A stretch of 64,000 nt of DNA from the NCBI RefSeq assembly GCF_046614695.1, contig NZ_JBKKHQ010000015.1, forward strand, positions 1-64,000. The letters are read 5' to 3'. Position numbers and translations under genes: made by a program. The notes beneath the pieces were generated by a model, which was not told the origin of the DNA, searched no databases, and saw only the letters and a list, made by a program, of their open reading frames with translations. Origin of the DNA: Pokkaliibacter sp046614695 (lineage in GTDB: Bacteria; Pseudomonadota; Gammaproteobacteria; Pseudomonadales; Balneatricaceae). Below are positions 44,775-53,288 of the stretch, piece after piece. How positions within the stretch are numbered: position 1 is the stretch's first letter; every line of letters starts with the position of its first letter.

Positions 44775-45083
44775 TATTCGCCTTCGGCCAATGAATACGC
44801 ATTAACTTCCTTGTGACTAAAATGACTTTGTTTTATTAATATTTTTACCGATATTTCAATGATTTGTTTTACTTCCGCTCTAAGGAAATCCCGTAAAAGC
44901 CTTTCAGGAATTTGATCTGAATCAAATTAGTCTAGGTTGGAAATAAAACTCTTTCTTGTGTCGTCATACGTGCTTCGCGGCAGGGAACATTTGTAATCAA
45001 CTTGTGACATAACGAGTTATTGCAAATTGTGCATTCCATGCGTTGTGAACGCGTCTCAGCTTTAGACCGACAGGAGAAAGAAA
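44775..45083 (+). promoter_or_regulatory. Regulatory region of amt-mcp with FNR/Anr-type box
   Basis: This 309-bp AT-rich gap holds the perfect palindrome TTGATCTGAATCAA at 44912-44925, which is the FNR/Anr consensus TTGAT-N4-ATCAA. A possible -10 (TAAAAC, 44944-44949) puts the box centre about 38 bases before the start, near the usual activator position. No sigma54 promoter (GG-N10-GC) was found, although ammonium transporter genes often have one. No gene was seen in the gap. Confidence 0.6.
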
Positions 45084-47306
45084 ATGACGTCTGAAGTGGT
45101 TCAGAGCCATCTGGATCTTATCTGGATTATGGTGGCCGCTGCGATGGTCATGTTTATGCAGGCCGGTTTTACCGCGCTGGAGTCGGGCCTGACCCGCGCT
45201 AAAAACACCATCAACGTCGCCATGAAAAACATCACCGACTTTGTGCTCGCGATTTTGCTGTTCTGGGCGGTGGGTTACGGGTTGATGTTCGGCAGTGATG
45301 TGATGGGCCTGTGGGGCGACTCCATGTTTGGCCTTGAAGGTGCGGATCAACCCATGGATTACGCTTCCTTCGTCTTTCAGGCCACCTTCGCCGGTACCGC
45401 GGCGACTATCGTTTCCGGTGCGGTAGCCGAGCGCATGCGTTTTCTTTCCTATGCGGTGATCAGTATCGTGCTGTCTGCTCTGATCTATCCCATTTCCGGC
45501 CATTGGATATGGGGCAGTGGTGGCTGGCTTTCCGACATGGGTATGGTCGATTTCGCCGGTTCCACCGTTGTTCACTCCGTTGGAGCCTGGGTCGGTCTTG
45601 CCGGCGCGATTCTGCTTGGGCCACGTATCGGCCGTTTCTGTCCCGAAGGCAAACCGACGCGTATGAGTGGCCACAGTCTGGTACTGGCGGTAATTGGCGT
45701 CATGATTCTATGGTTCGGCTGGTTTGGCTTTAATGGCGGTAGTCTGCTGAAAGCCGATATGGAAGTGGCGAAAATTATCGCCAATACCATGCTGGCCGCG
45801 GCGGCCGGCGGTGTGATCAGCCTGCTGCTGGCAAGTACCGGCCGCAGTGGTCATATCCCCATCGAGAAAGTGCTGAACGGCACGCTGGCGGGCCTTGTCG
45901 GTATCACCGCAGGTTGTGCGGTGGTGAACACTGGCGGTGCCATTATTATCGGCCTGACCTCCGGCCTGATTGTTTACTTCGCTGAAGACTTCATTCTGAA
46001 AGTGCTGCGCATTGATGACCCTGTCTCCGCTATCGCCGTGCATGGTGTGGGCGGTGCCTGGGGAACCCTGATGCTGGCGGTGGTTGCGCCTGCAGAAAAC
46101 CTGCCTTTAAAAGACAATCTGGATCAGCTGGGTGTGCAGGCGATTGGAGTAATATCGGTCTTCTTCTGGAGCTTCCTCACCGGCTTGCTTTTGTTCGGCG
46201 TAATGCGCTTTACCAAGCGCCTGCGTGTGGATGCCGATGCCGAGCACATGGGCCTGAATATCCATGAGCACGGCGCCACGTCGGGCTTGCTGGAAACCAT
46301 GGAAGCGATGCGCAACATTATTGAGGCGCATCGTAGTGGTAAGGGTGAGGGCGACCTGACCCGCCGTATTGAAGTGGAGATTGGTACCGAGGCTGGTGAT
46401 ATTGCTCATCTCTTTAACCTGCTGATGGACACCTTCCATGACACGGTGAAGGAAATCAAAGGCAGCGTGAACTCTATCAGCAACGCCGCGTCTGAGCTGG
46501 ACAGCTCCTCCAGTGCGCTCAATTCCGATGCCGCGCACCAATACCAAAACGTCCAAAGTATTTCTGAAGCCATGCAGCGGATTGCCGGGGCGGTTGAGGC
46601 TATCAGCGGCAGTGCGCTGCTGGCTGTTCAGCATACGGAAGAAGCGGTGGAGAAAGCCGAAGCGGGCAGTCAGCTGGCTAATCAGTCGACCCAGTCAATC
46701 CATAAGCTGGCGGAAGATGTTCACCATGCCGGTGATGTGATTGATGCGCTGGTTGAGGACACCAACTCTATCAGCGAGATTCTCGATACCATTCAGACCA
46801 TTGCTGAGCAGACCAATCTGCTGGCGCTGAATGCGGCGATTGAAGCGGCCCGTGCCGGTGAAAGTGGACGTGGCTTTGCGGTTGTAGCGGATGAGGTGCG
46901 CAATCTTTCCACCAAAACTCAGTCGGCGACCACGCGCATTGAGCAGGTGGTCACCAACCTGCGTGACCGCTCCGCCAATGCCAAGCGCGTGATGCAGGGA
47001 AGTGTGGCGGCAGCTCGTCAGTGTGTGGATGTCTCGCGGGAAACTGATGAGCACTTGCAGGCTATCCGGGATGTTGTCGAGCAGATTCATGACCTGTCTC
47101 AGGATGTGAGCCAGTCGACTCAGACGCAGAGCGAGTCGATGACGCAAGTCGCGCAGAGTGTTGCCCTCATTGAAGCGCAGACCCAGCAGTCGGCCTCGCG
47201 CGCGGGAACCTCGCTGTCGCTGAGTCAGCTGCTGGCGGAAATGGCCGGCAAGCTTGAGCGTCTGACGGCGAATCTCATCGTCAGGGAAATGCCACAGTCT
47301 GCGTAA
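45084..47306 (+). CDS. Ammonium transporter fused to a methyl-accepting chemotaxis domain
   Basis: This 740-residue protein joins two complete modules. Residues 1-about 400 are an Amt/Rh channel: the twin pore histidines are His164 (VDFAGSTVVH) and His320 (VHGVGGAWG), with WGSGGW and WFGWFGFNGGS in the pore vestibule region. A HAMP-like segment follows (GDLTRRIEVEIGTEAGDIAH, about 423-455). The C-terminal part is an MCP signalling coiled coil with the conserved tip (QTNLLALNAAIEAARAGE, about 577-594, then GRGFAVVADEVRNL). There is no C-terminal CheR-binding pentapeptide. The predicted role is sensing or transporting ammonium and signalling to CheA/CheW. No stop, frameshift or second start separates the modules. 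Fusions of Amt to kinases or GGDEF domains are known; how widespread this one is cannot be judged here. Confidence 0.88.
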   Translation: MTSEVVQSHLDLIWIMVAAAMVMFMQAGFTALESGLTRAKNTINVAMKNITDFVLAILLFWAVGYGLMFGSDVMGLWGDSMFGLEGADQPMDYASFVFQATFAGTAATIVSGAVAERMRFLSYAVISIVLSALIYPISGHWIWGSGGWLSDMGMVDFAGSTVVHSVGAWVGLAGAILLGPRIGRFCPEGKPTRMSGHSLVLAVIGVMILWFGWFGFNGGSLLKADMEVAKIIANTMLAAAAGGVISLLLASTGRSGHIPIEKVLNGTLAGLVGITAGCAVVNTGGAIIIGLTSGLIVYFAEDFILKVLRIDDPVSAIAVHGVGGAWGTLMLAVVAPAENLPLKDNLDQLGVQAIGVISVFFWSFLTGLLLFGVMRFTKRLRVDADAEHMGLNIHEHGATSGLLETMEAMRNIIEAHRSGKGEGDLTRRIEVEIGTEAGDIAHLFNLLMDTFHDTVKEIKGSVNSISNAASELDSSSSALNSDAAHQYQNVQSISEAMQRIAGAVEAISGSALLAVQHTEEAVEKAEAGSQLANQSTQSIHKLAEDVHHAGDVIDALVEDTNSISEILDTIQTIAEQTNLLALNAAIEAARAGESGRGFAVVADEVRNLSTKTQSATTRIEQVVTNLRDRSANAKRVMQGSVAAARQCVDVSRETDEHLQAIRDVVEQIHDLSQDVSQSTQTQSESMTQVAQSVALIEAQTQQSASRAGTSLSLSQLLAEMAGKLERLTANLIVREMPQSA

Positions 47307-47322
47307 TTGGCGCAGACCTTTG

Positions 47323-47348
47323 AGCCCCGCTTCGGCGGGGCTTTTTTT
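47323..47348 (+). terminator. Rho-independent terminator of amt-mcp
   Basis: A perfect 8-bp stem AGCCCCGC/GCGGGGCT with TTCG loop is followed by six T residues. Confidence 0.93.
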
Positions 47349-47497
47349 ATCAAGACTCTGTTGTTATAGGGAAAATCAGGAAAAGATTAGGGCAGCGAGG
47401 AAATTTTGTTACTATGCTGCTACTTAAGTCTTAAAAATTGCCCGCATCACGAGCCTGAATGTGTGCTGTGGTGGCGGAGAACCTACTGGAACCCTCT

Positions 47498-48361
47498 ATG
47501 CAACGCGCCACTCATCACCAGCTTCGCCAGACATTTCGTGAGTTACTGGCAAGCGATCAATGCTATTACACCGCTTCTGTTTTTGATCCTATGTCTGCCC
47601 GCATTGCCGCTGATCTCAACTTTGAGGTTGGTATTCTTGGCGGCTCAGTGGCTTCCTTACAGGTGCTGGCGGCGCCGGACTTTGCCCTGATCACCCTAAG
47701 TGAGTTTGCCGAACAGGCAACCCGCATCGGTCGTGTCGCAACCCTGCCTGTACTTGCAGACGCTGATCATGGCTACGGCAACGCTCTCAATGCCATGCGT
47801 ACTGTGGTTGAAATCGAGCGTGCGGGCCTGGCAGCACTGACCCTTGAAGATACTCTGCTGCCTGCTAAATACGGCCATAAGTCCACTGACCTCATCACTC
47901 AGGATGAAGCCGTGGGCAAACTGCGCGGCGCCCTGGAAGCACGCGCCGATTCCGACATGTCCATCATCGCTCGTACCAATGCTGGCGTGCTGACGACCAA
48001 GGAAGTGATCTCGCGCGCGAAGGCTTATCAAAAAGCCGGTGTCGATGGCATTTGCATGGTCGGCGTGAAGGATTTTGAACATCTGGAAGCCATTGCTGAA
48101 AACGTCAGCATCCCGATGATGTTGGTCACTTACGGCAATCCGGCGCTGAACGATAAAGCCCGTCTGGCATCACTGGGTGTTCGCATCGTGGTGAATGGCC
48201 ATGCAGCGTACTTCGCGGCGATCAAGGCGACCTATGACTGCCTGCGTGAAGAGCGTGGCGTTGCCGCCAGTGAACTTTCAGCTTCTGAGCTTTCCCGCAA
48301 GTACACCCAGCCTGATGAGTATCGTCAGTGGGCAGCGGACTACATGGATGTGAAAGAGTAA
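47498..48361 (+). CDS. Oxaloacetate decarboxylase of the PEP mutase/isocitrate lyase superfamily
   Basis: This 287-residue protein closely follows P. aeruginosa PA4872, as I recall it, which was shown to decarboxylate oxaloacetate. Shared landmarks are SVFDPMSARIAADL, GILGGSVASLQVLAAPDFA, VLADADHGYGNALN, LEDTLLPAK and VVNGHAAYFAAIKATYDCL. The metal ligands of the superfamily lie in DADHG and LEDTLLP. The ATG at 47498 matches the PA4872 N terminus; the frame is open from 47459. Confidence 0.9.
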   Translation: MQRATHHQLRQTFRELLASDQCYYTASVFDPMSARIAADLNFEVGILGGSVASLQVLAAPDFALITLSEFAEQATRIGRVATLPVLADADHGYGNALNAMRTVVEIERAGLAALTLEDTLLPAKYGHKSTDLITQDEAVGKLRGALEARADSDMSIIARTNAGVLTTKEVISRAKAYQKAGVDGICMVGVKDFEHLEAIAENVSIPMMLVTYGNPALNDKARLASLGVRIVVNGHAAYFAAIKATYDCLREERGVAASELSASELSRKYTQPDEYRQWAADYMDVKE

Positions 48362-48471
48362 GCCGCATCCCGCGATGTTGGCTGATATGTTCCTGTGAGC
48401 TGATAGGTTCCTGTGGATAGTCCCGGCAGACAAACACACTTGCAGCGGCTAATTCACTGGCGCTAAGGTTG

Positions 48472-48499
48472 AAAAGGCGAGCATCTGGCTCGCCTTTTT
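48472..48499 (+). terminator. Rho-independent terminator
   Basis: The stem GGCGAGC/GCTCGCC (48476-48482 with 48488-48494) is flanked by A and T runs. It ends the oxaloacetate decarboxylase transcript about 110 bases after its stop. Confidence 0.85.
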
Positions 48500-48608
48500 C
48501 GTTTCTGTGGAATAGTGCCTCTGACCATGCCGCGTGCTGAGTCTTGAGACTACCGGTCGTCACCGCCACAGAGTTTATACACAGCGTCTTTTGTGCGGGG
48601 AATGGGAT

Positions 48609-48872
48609 ATGGCAGGTGGCTGGGCGAGTGATGGTGCGGTTCAGGAGCAGATTGAATCCACGGTGGATGATGCCGTGCGCAAGGCACGCAGTCGTCTGCC
48701 TCAGGGCGAGAGTCTGACTCACTGTGAAGAGTGCGAGGCACCCATCCCGGAAGGTCGAAGACAAGCGGTGCCGGGGGTGCGTCTGTGCATCAATTGTCAG
48801 GCCGCAGAGGACAAGACACAAAACAGCTCAGGCATGAATCGCCGTGCCAGTAAGGACAGCCTGCTTCGTTAG
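48609..48872 (+). CDS. ybiI: YbiI-type DksA/TraR zinc-finger protein
   Basis: This 87-residue protein matches E. coli YbiI along its length: MAGGWASDGAV start, EQIESTVDDAV, GESLTHCEECEAPIP, RRQAVPGVRLCINCQ and a C-terminal NRRASKDSLLR. The zinc ligands have spacing C-x2-C-x17-C-x2-C. The function of YbiI is unknown; the family binds RNA polymerase. The start at 48609 follows GGGAATGGGAT. Upstream codons in the same frame are not conserved. Confidence 0.9.
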   Translation: MAGGWASDGAVQEQIESTVDDAVRKARSRLPQGESLTHCEECEAPIPEGRRQAVPGVRLCINCQAAEDKTQNSSGMNRRASKDSLLR

Positions 48873-48912
48873 TGGTTAATTCCGCTGCACTGTTACCGCT
48901 TTATCAATCTTA

Positions 48913-49686
48913 TTAACGCCGCTGGCGAACCCGCCCGGTGCGAAGCGCGTGGGCCCAGTCCTCACGGCCATTCTGCTCAGCAAGTGCAGCGGCGCTTTCG
49001 GCATCATAGGACACCGATATCAATTCCGCCTGCCATGACTCGGTGGCGGGGGCTGCATCCTGACGTTTTTCCAGCACGGCATAACGCGCAAGTGGAGCAA
49101 AGTTTTCCATCACATGAGGGAGGGGGACATCGTCGGAGTAGGCCGGTAAGCCAACACTTCCCGGGTTAATGATGCGCTGACCGGTGCTCAGGTAGACAAT
49201 CCTTGGAATGTGGGTATGTCCGCAGAGGATCATCGCTTCCTGCCGGCCATCCAGTAGGCTCAGAATTTCACGATCACCGCGAACGCGCGGGCTGCCATTC
49301 TCGACATTTTCCAGCAGGTAAATCAGATCGTCACTGGGTGAGCCGTGGCAGAGATAGAGCGCCTGCTCCAGCCTGAGATCAAAAGGCAGGCGAAGCAGCC
49401 AGTCCATTGCTGCCTGAGGCAGGATATCAAGAATAAAAGCCAGTGTCGGGTTAGCGGTGATTTCTTCCGGCCGGGCTTCATAGATTTGCCGATCCTGATT
49501 GCCGCGGATGTGCTGAACATCTTCCAGCGCCTCCAGCAATTGCCAGGTACGGGCCGGTTCAATCGGGCCATAGAGGGTATCACCAAGGTTCACAAAGCGG
49601 TTGATGCCTCGCTTTCTGGCATCGTCTATAACCGCTTCCAAAGCAAAGCTGTTGCTGTGAATATCCGAGAGAACTGCGAACTTCAT
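48913..49686 (-). CDS. Calcineurin-like metallophosphoesterase
   Basis: This 257-residue protein has the full dimetal phosphoesterase motif set: SDIHSN, NLGDTLYGP, RGNQD, CHGSP and CGHTHIP. It belongs to the YfcE/MJ0936-like branch of cytoplasmic phosphodiesterases; the substrate is unknown. The start is the ATG at 49686 with GGAGG 4 nt away. The frame open upstream to 49734 lacks family residues. Confidence 0.88.
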   Translation of the reverse strand: MKFAVLSDIHSNSFALEAVIDDARKRGINRFVNLGDTLYGPIEPARTWQLLEALEDVQHIRGNQDRQIYEARPEEITANPTLAFILDILPQAAMDWLLRLPFDLRLEQALYLCHGSPSDDLIYLLENVENGSPRVRGDREILSLLDGRQEAMILCGHTHIPRIVYLSTGQRIINPGSVGLPAYSDDVPLPHVMENFAPLARYAVLEKRQDAAPATESWQAELISVSYDAESAAALAEQNGREDWAHALRTGRVRQRR

Positions 49687-49805
49687 GGCGCCTCCGACAT
49701 CCGGGATGTCTGTCCGATGCGCCTGGCGCTGCACGCTATCGGTGGGTTAATGGGATCACTTCATCAAGCTTAGTGGCATTTTCAGGTAACGGGTTTTTAT
49801 CGGGT

Positions 49806-50582
49806 TTAATTTTCCAGCCACAGGCGATACCAGCCGTTATGACTCTGCAGGCTGACCGGCACCTGATACATTTCGCTCAGAATCTCGCTGGTCAACACCT
49901 CATCTTTCGGGCCGTCCGCAATGACCTGACCTTTCTTGATCAGAATGACGCGCTCAATTTCAGGGATCACTTCATCAATATGATGGGTCGTGAGCAACAG
50001 CGTGTGGGTGGGCGTCGCATAACGGCGCATCAGGTTCAAGAGCGCGGCGGCAGCGGTGATATCCAGGCCGTTGGAAGGCTCATCAAAAATCAGCATTTCA
50101 GGGTCGTGAACCAGTGCGCGACCGACCAGCAGGCGACGCTTCTGGCCGGTCGACAGGCGTTGAAACATGGTATCGCGAAAATCCTGCATACCGACATTGG
50201 CCAGCTGCTCCTGCGCAATAGCCATCTGCTCCGGGGTGATGCTCAGATGATCATGATGGCCGATGGCGCCGACAAAACCACTGGCGATGACTTCCAGCGC
50301 GGTGGTGTAAGGCGTGTAATCTTCCTGCAGATCCTGCGACACCATCCCCAGCCGCTTGCGAAGGTCCGTGAGCATAAAGCGCTCCTTGCCGAACAGGCGG
50401 ACATGGCTGTCATCCTTGACTACCGGATAGATCTCGCGAGTGATGAGCTTAAGGAAAGTGCTTTTGCCGGCACCGTTAGGGCCCAGAATAGCGACTTTCT
50501 CACCCGCCTTAATCGTGATGTTTAACCCTTCAAAAACCTTGTTGTCCCGCTGGAAGGCGGTCACGTTCTTCATTTCGATCAT
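49806..50582 (-). CDS. ABC transporter ATP-binding protein without a permease
   Basis: This 258-residue ATPase has Walker A GPNGAGKST, Q-loop SQDLQE, signature LSTGQKRR, Walker B LIFDEPSNGLD and H-loop TTHHIDE. It resembles the YlmA/PhnC-like iron-type branch used alone in many proteobacteria. No membrane or binding-protein gene is adjacent, so it either pairs with a distant permease or has a non-transport role. ATG at 50582 is used; no good ribosome binding site is seen and 50573 is an alternative. Confidence 0.88.
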   Translation of the reverse strand: MIEMKNVTAFQRDNKVFEGLNITIKAGEKVAILGPNGAGKSTFLKLITREIYPVVKDDSHVRLFGKERFMLTDLRKRLGMVSQDLQEDYTPYTTALEVIASGFVGAIGHHDHLSITPEQMAIAQEQLANVGMQDFRDTMFQRLSTGQKRRLLVGRALVHDPEMLIFDEPSNGLDITAAAALLNLMRRYATPTHTLLLTTHHIDEVIPEIERVILIKKGQVIADGPKDEVLTSEILSEMYQVPVSLQSHNGWYRLWLEN

Positions 50583-50645
50583 GGGATGCCCGGTGTTTCA
50601 GGAATGAGTAGTAGCCGTATCGGCTGGTATGTCTGGCGCTCGGGT

Positions 50646-51089
50646 TCAGGTCAGTGGATCATCACCTTCGATCCAGGAATACATGGCGACTTCCTCTGCA
50701 CGGCATTGCCAGCCAAGATGCTCCCAAAAGGCCCGACCTTCCGGGTTGTTCTTTAGCACGAAAAGATGCGTCTTGAGAATGTCCTGCTCAGCCAACGCTG
50801 CAATGCAAAGATCCACCAGATGGCGGGAAATGCCTTGTCCGCGGTAGTGGGTATCCACCACCAGGTGCTGTAAATAGCCGCGTTTACCATCATGGCCGGA
50901 CATACAACAGCCGATAATCTTGTCGTTATCCAGTACTACAAAACTCAGGCCAGGATTGCGACGCAGGTAGCGCTCAGTGCTATCGAAAGAGTCTGCATTT
51001 TTCACGCTAATGCCCGGGGTACGTTCAAACAAGGCAATCAACGGGCTGTGATCGGCCATTGTCATCGGGCGGTAATGAAGCGTCGACAT
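50646..51089 (-). CDS. GNAT-family N-acetyltransferase
   Basis: This 147-residue protein has the acetyl-CoA pyrophosphate loop of GNAT enzymes (VVDTHYRGQGISRHLVD) and a C-terminal beta-bulge region (LFVLKNNPEGRAFWEHLGWQ). The acceptor is unknown. AAGGAG lies 6 nt before the ATG. It is transcribed towards the ABC ATPase gene, with a 63-bp gap. Confidence 0.88.
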   Translation of the reverse strand: MSTLHYRPMTMADHSPLIALFERTPGISVKNADSFDSTERYLRRNPGLSFVVLDNDKIIGCCMSGHDGKRGYLQHLVVDTHYRGQGISRHLVDLCIAALAEQDILKTHLFVLKNNPEGRAFWEHLGWQCRAEEVAMYSWIEGDDPLT

Positions 51090-51317
51090 AGTGTGCTCCT
51101 TGTCAAAAAGCCAAGGCTAGACAGGCGGAATGTGTCAGGCAAGGGTCTTTTGACGAACACTCTGAATGCCCGCGGGAACCTGACCCTTTCTGTTCTTCAC
51201 CCAAAGAGAGCAGTTCGCTGTTTTCATGGAAGCTAAACGCAGTCTCAGAGCGTTGTGGTTGGCATCGGGTGACGTTATCTGCGCTTTGAATTTATTAAGG
51301 CTATCCAAGAGTACGCA

Positions 51318-52661
51318 ATGGTAAGCATCGTTAAATCCCACACCTGTCAGGCGCTGATTGATACCTCGCCGGCCAGGCAGCGTTTATCCTCGCTGGCGAA
51401 CCGGCTGGTGGCATCACGCCCGGCGGCGAGAATGTATGCCGTGGGAGAGCAGATTCTTGATCGTGTGGCGAGCCACCAGCAATCCCGTCTGATGCTGATT
51501 GGCTATCTTTCTGCCTCGGCCAAGGTGCGAGAGCTGACGCCGCTGGAAAAGGATCTGACTAAAAGCTTTGTGCTGGAGTCACACTTGCGGGCCATAAGTA
51601 GTGCCTGTGAGTCCGGGAAAATGATCCTCACCGTTCGTCAGGCCGGAGAGCCGACACTGACAAAGCTGGCTCGCGGCGCGGCTGCCAAGGGCCATGATAT
51701 TGATGATAAAACCATCAAATTCACCTCGATGACCGACACTTATGGCGAGCAGATCGGGCTACTGCGCCTGGCCGCCATGCGCTTTCATGATATCGAAGGC
51801 TGTGTCGGGCGCTGGTCGCAGGACTCCCTTGAAGGTATTTATCTCTGTCTGCCGAAAGTGCGGCCGGATGAATCAGAAGCCCTGCACCAGCTTCGGGCTC
51901 AGACTTACGACTATACGACCGCCCATGGTACGACTTATCCCATATTGCGGGTCGATCCGGATAATCTGCAGTCCAGTCTTGCGCCCCTCAAAGCCCTGGG
52001 GGATGACTGGGAGCGTTATGTTTACACGGGGGATTACGATCTGCATGACCTGATCGGCACCAAACCCCGGCCACACATTATTTCCAGTGAGTCGCCGGAT
52101 GAGGATTTTTCGGTGAATGCGCTGAATGTCTCTGTAGCGGCGATCGACGATGACCGGGCGTTCGCAAAAGACAGTCATCACGTCTTTCAGCACGGCTCGC
52201 AGTACAACTATCCTGCGCATATGGGGGCAGAGGAGCACGGAGCGATGCTCAACGCCGGCACCGCTCATCCCAGTTTCCCACTGGCGGCCTGTGTGGAAGG
52301 TAAGTGGGAACGCATCGAGAATGTGCAGCAGCTGGAAAAGCTCTATGAACGCTACAAGTTAACACTGAAGGCCACCTGGAAACTGGGTAGTACCACCCGT
52401 TTTGTCGATCACGAAAAGGATGACGGCACTGACCTGCAGCGTGGCCCCAATAGGAAGGACAGCATCGCTGACGGTCGCAAGGGCTCGGTCAGCTCAACCT
52501 TTCCAGATCGCAGAGCCTCGCTGCTTTCTATCTCTTCCCGCCATTCGACCTCTTCACGGGGGAGTGCCAGTCATAGCCCGATAAGGCAACAAACCCTGCC
52601 GCTGCCAACCAAGCCAAGCTTGGGGAAAATCACGCCAAATGCACTAAAAACCGAGGAATAA
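51318..52661 (+). CDS. Putative secreted nucleotidyl cyclase toxin (edema factor/CyaA/ExoY class)
   Basis: This 447-residue protein has the catalytic layout of this family. In the first catalytic segment Arg107 is followed 17 residues later by Lys124 and 7 later by Lys131 (VRQAGEPTLT then AAAKGHDIDDK), exactly the spacing of Arg329, Lys346 and Lys353 in edema factor. Metal-binding Asp239 and Asp241 lie in TGDYDLHDL (edema factor TADYDLFAL). The catalytic His is His292 in FQHGSQYNYPAHMG, with Asn297 five residues on rather than six. The stretch before Arg107 also resembles ExoY. Residues 360-447 are Ser/Pro/Arg-rich and look disordered. A chaperone-like gene follows, so delivery by type III secretion is inferred. 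No calmodulin-binding segment is recognisable. Base preference is unknown: ExoY makes cGMP and cUMP, edema factor cAMP. Confidence 0.7.
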   Translation: MVSIVKSHTCQALIDTSPARQRLSSLANRLVASRPAARMYAVGEQILDRVASHQQSRLMLIGYLSASAKVRELTPLEKDLTKSFVLESHLRAISSACESGKMILTVRQAGEPTLTKLARGAAAKGHDIDDKTIKFTSMTDTYGEQIGLLRLAAMRFHDIEGCVGRWSQDSLEGIYLCLPKVRPDESEALHQLRAQTYDYTTAHGTTYPILRVDPDNLQSSLAPLKALGDDWERYVYTGDYDLHDLIGTKPRPHIISSESPDEDFSVNALNVSVAAIDDDRAFAKDSHHVFQHGSQYNYPAHMGAEEHGAMLNAGTAHPSFPLAACVEGKWERIENVQQLEKLYERYKLTLKATWKLGSTTRFVDHEKDDGTDLQRGPNRKDSIADGRKGSVSSTFPDRRASLLSISSRHSTSSRGSASHSPIRQQTLPLPTKPSLGKITPNALKTEE

Positions 52662-52683
52662 GTTGTCATTTAGGGACACACTA

Positions 52684-52719
52684 GAAAACCTGTGCGAAAA
52701 TTCAGGTTTTCCAGTTTTT
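52684..52719 (+). terminator. Hairpin with T-run between cyclase and chaperone genes
   Basis: A perfect 9-bp stem GAAAACCTG/CAGGTTTTC (52684-52692 with 52703-52711) has a 10-nt loop and TTTTT soon after. It may end the cyclase transcript or attenuate it before the chaperone gene. The stem is only moderately stable. Confidence 0.45.
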
Positions 52720-52784
52720 AGGGAACCCTCGCAATCGAGAGGCCACCAAAGCTACACACGCCAGTGTTGCAGGAGTTACAGGGG

Positions 52785-53288
52785 ATGCATAAGGCTGAAC
52801 AATTAATGTCGGAGCTGGGCGACCGCCTGGGGATCGAAATGAAGTTCGATCAAGGGGCGACCGAGCTTATCGATATGCAGGGGCATGTCTGGCACATTGA
52901 ATGTTCATCAGACAGCGAAGCGCTGCTGATTTCTTCGGAAATTGAGCGCGACTTTAACGATGCCAATCGCATGCGTCACTGGATGGCGCTGAACCACCGT
53001 TTTGACTTAACCGGTGGTGCCGTTATTGCGCTGGACACGGTGAACAACCGCTACAACCTCAACCTGCTTCTTTCACTGGCAAACATGCGTGTCGAGAATC
53101 TGGAACGTCACCTGATGGTGATGATGGACGTACGCGAGGCACTGCTGGCTCAGCCACAGGAAAAAGCCCGTACAACCACCGCTGCGGCCTCCCGACCTGC
53201 TGAAAATCAGAAGCCCCTGAACACTAACCCGCTTTCGTCATCTTCTTTGACTATGGCGAAACTGCGTGAGCACGGGAGTCGCGTATGA
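52785..53288 (+). CDS. CesT-like type III secretion chaperone
   Basis: This 167-residue acidic protein has the layout of class I effector chaperones: an N-terminal helix (AEQLMSELGDRLGIEMKFD), a curved sheet (ELIDMQGHVWHIECSSDSEALLISSEI), an asymmetric hydrophobic core (FDLTGGAVIALDTVNNRYNLNLLLSL) and a C-terminal helix (VENLERHLMVMMDVREALLAQ), plus a 40-residue Ser/Thr/Pro tail. Such dimers bind the N terminus of effectors and present them to the injectisome. The ATG at 52785 has AGGAG 9 nt upstream. It lies between a toxin-like gene and a large unknown protein, and its stop overlaps the next ATG (ATGA). The call rests on fold pattern and context. Confidence 0.65.
   Translation: MHKAEQLMSELGDRLGIEMKFDQGATELIDMQGHVWHIECSSDSEALLISSEIERDFNDANRMRHWMALNHRFDLTGGAVIALDTVNNRYNLNLLLSLANMRVENLERHLMVMMDVREALLAQPQEKARTTTAAASRPAENQKPLNTNPLSSSSLTMAKLREHGSRV

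Noticed and set aside
44775..45083. A sigma54 promoter before the ammonium transporter gene
   Set aside because: No TGGCAC-N5-TTGC-like element was found; the FNR-type box is the only strong site.
44997..45674. A 225-codon minus-strand frame opposite the amt domain
   Set aside because: It is His/Gly-rich and contradicts the clear Amt coding on the plus strand.
49773..50525. A 250-codon plus-strand frame opposite the ABC ATPase gene
   Set aside because: The minus strand carries all ABC ATPase motifs, while the plus-strand product matches nothing and has no ribosome binding site.
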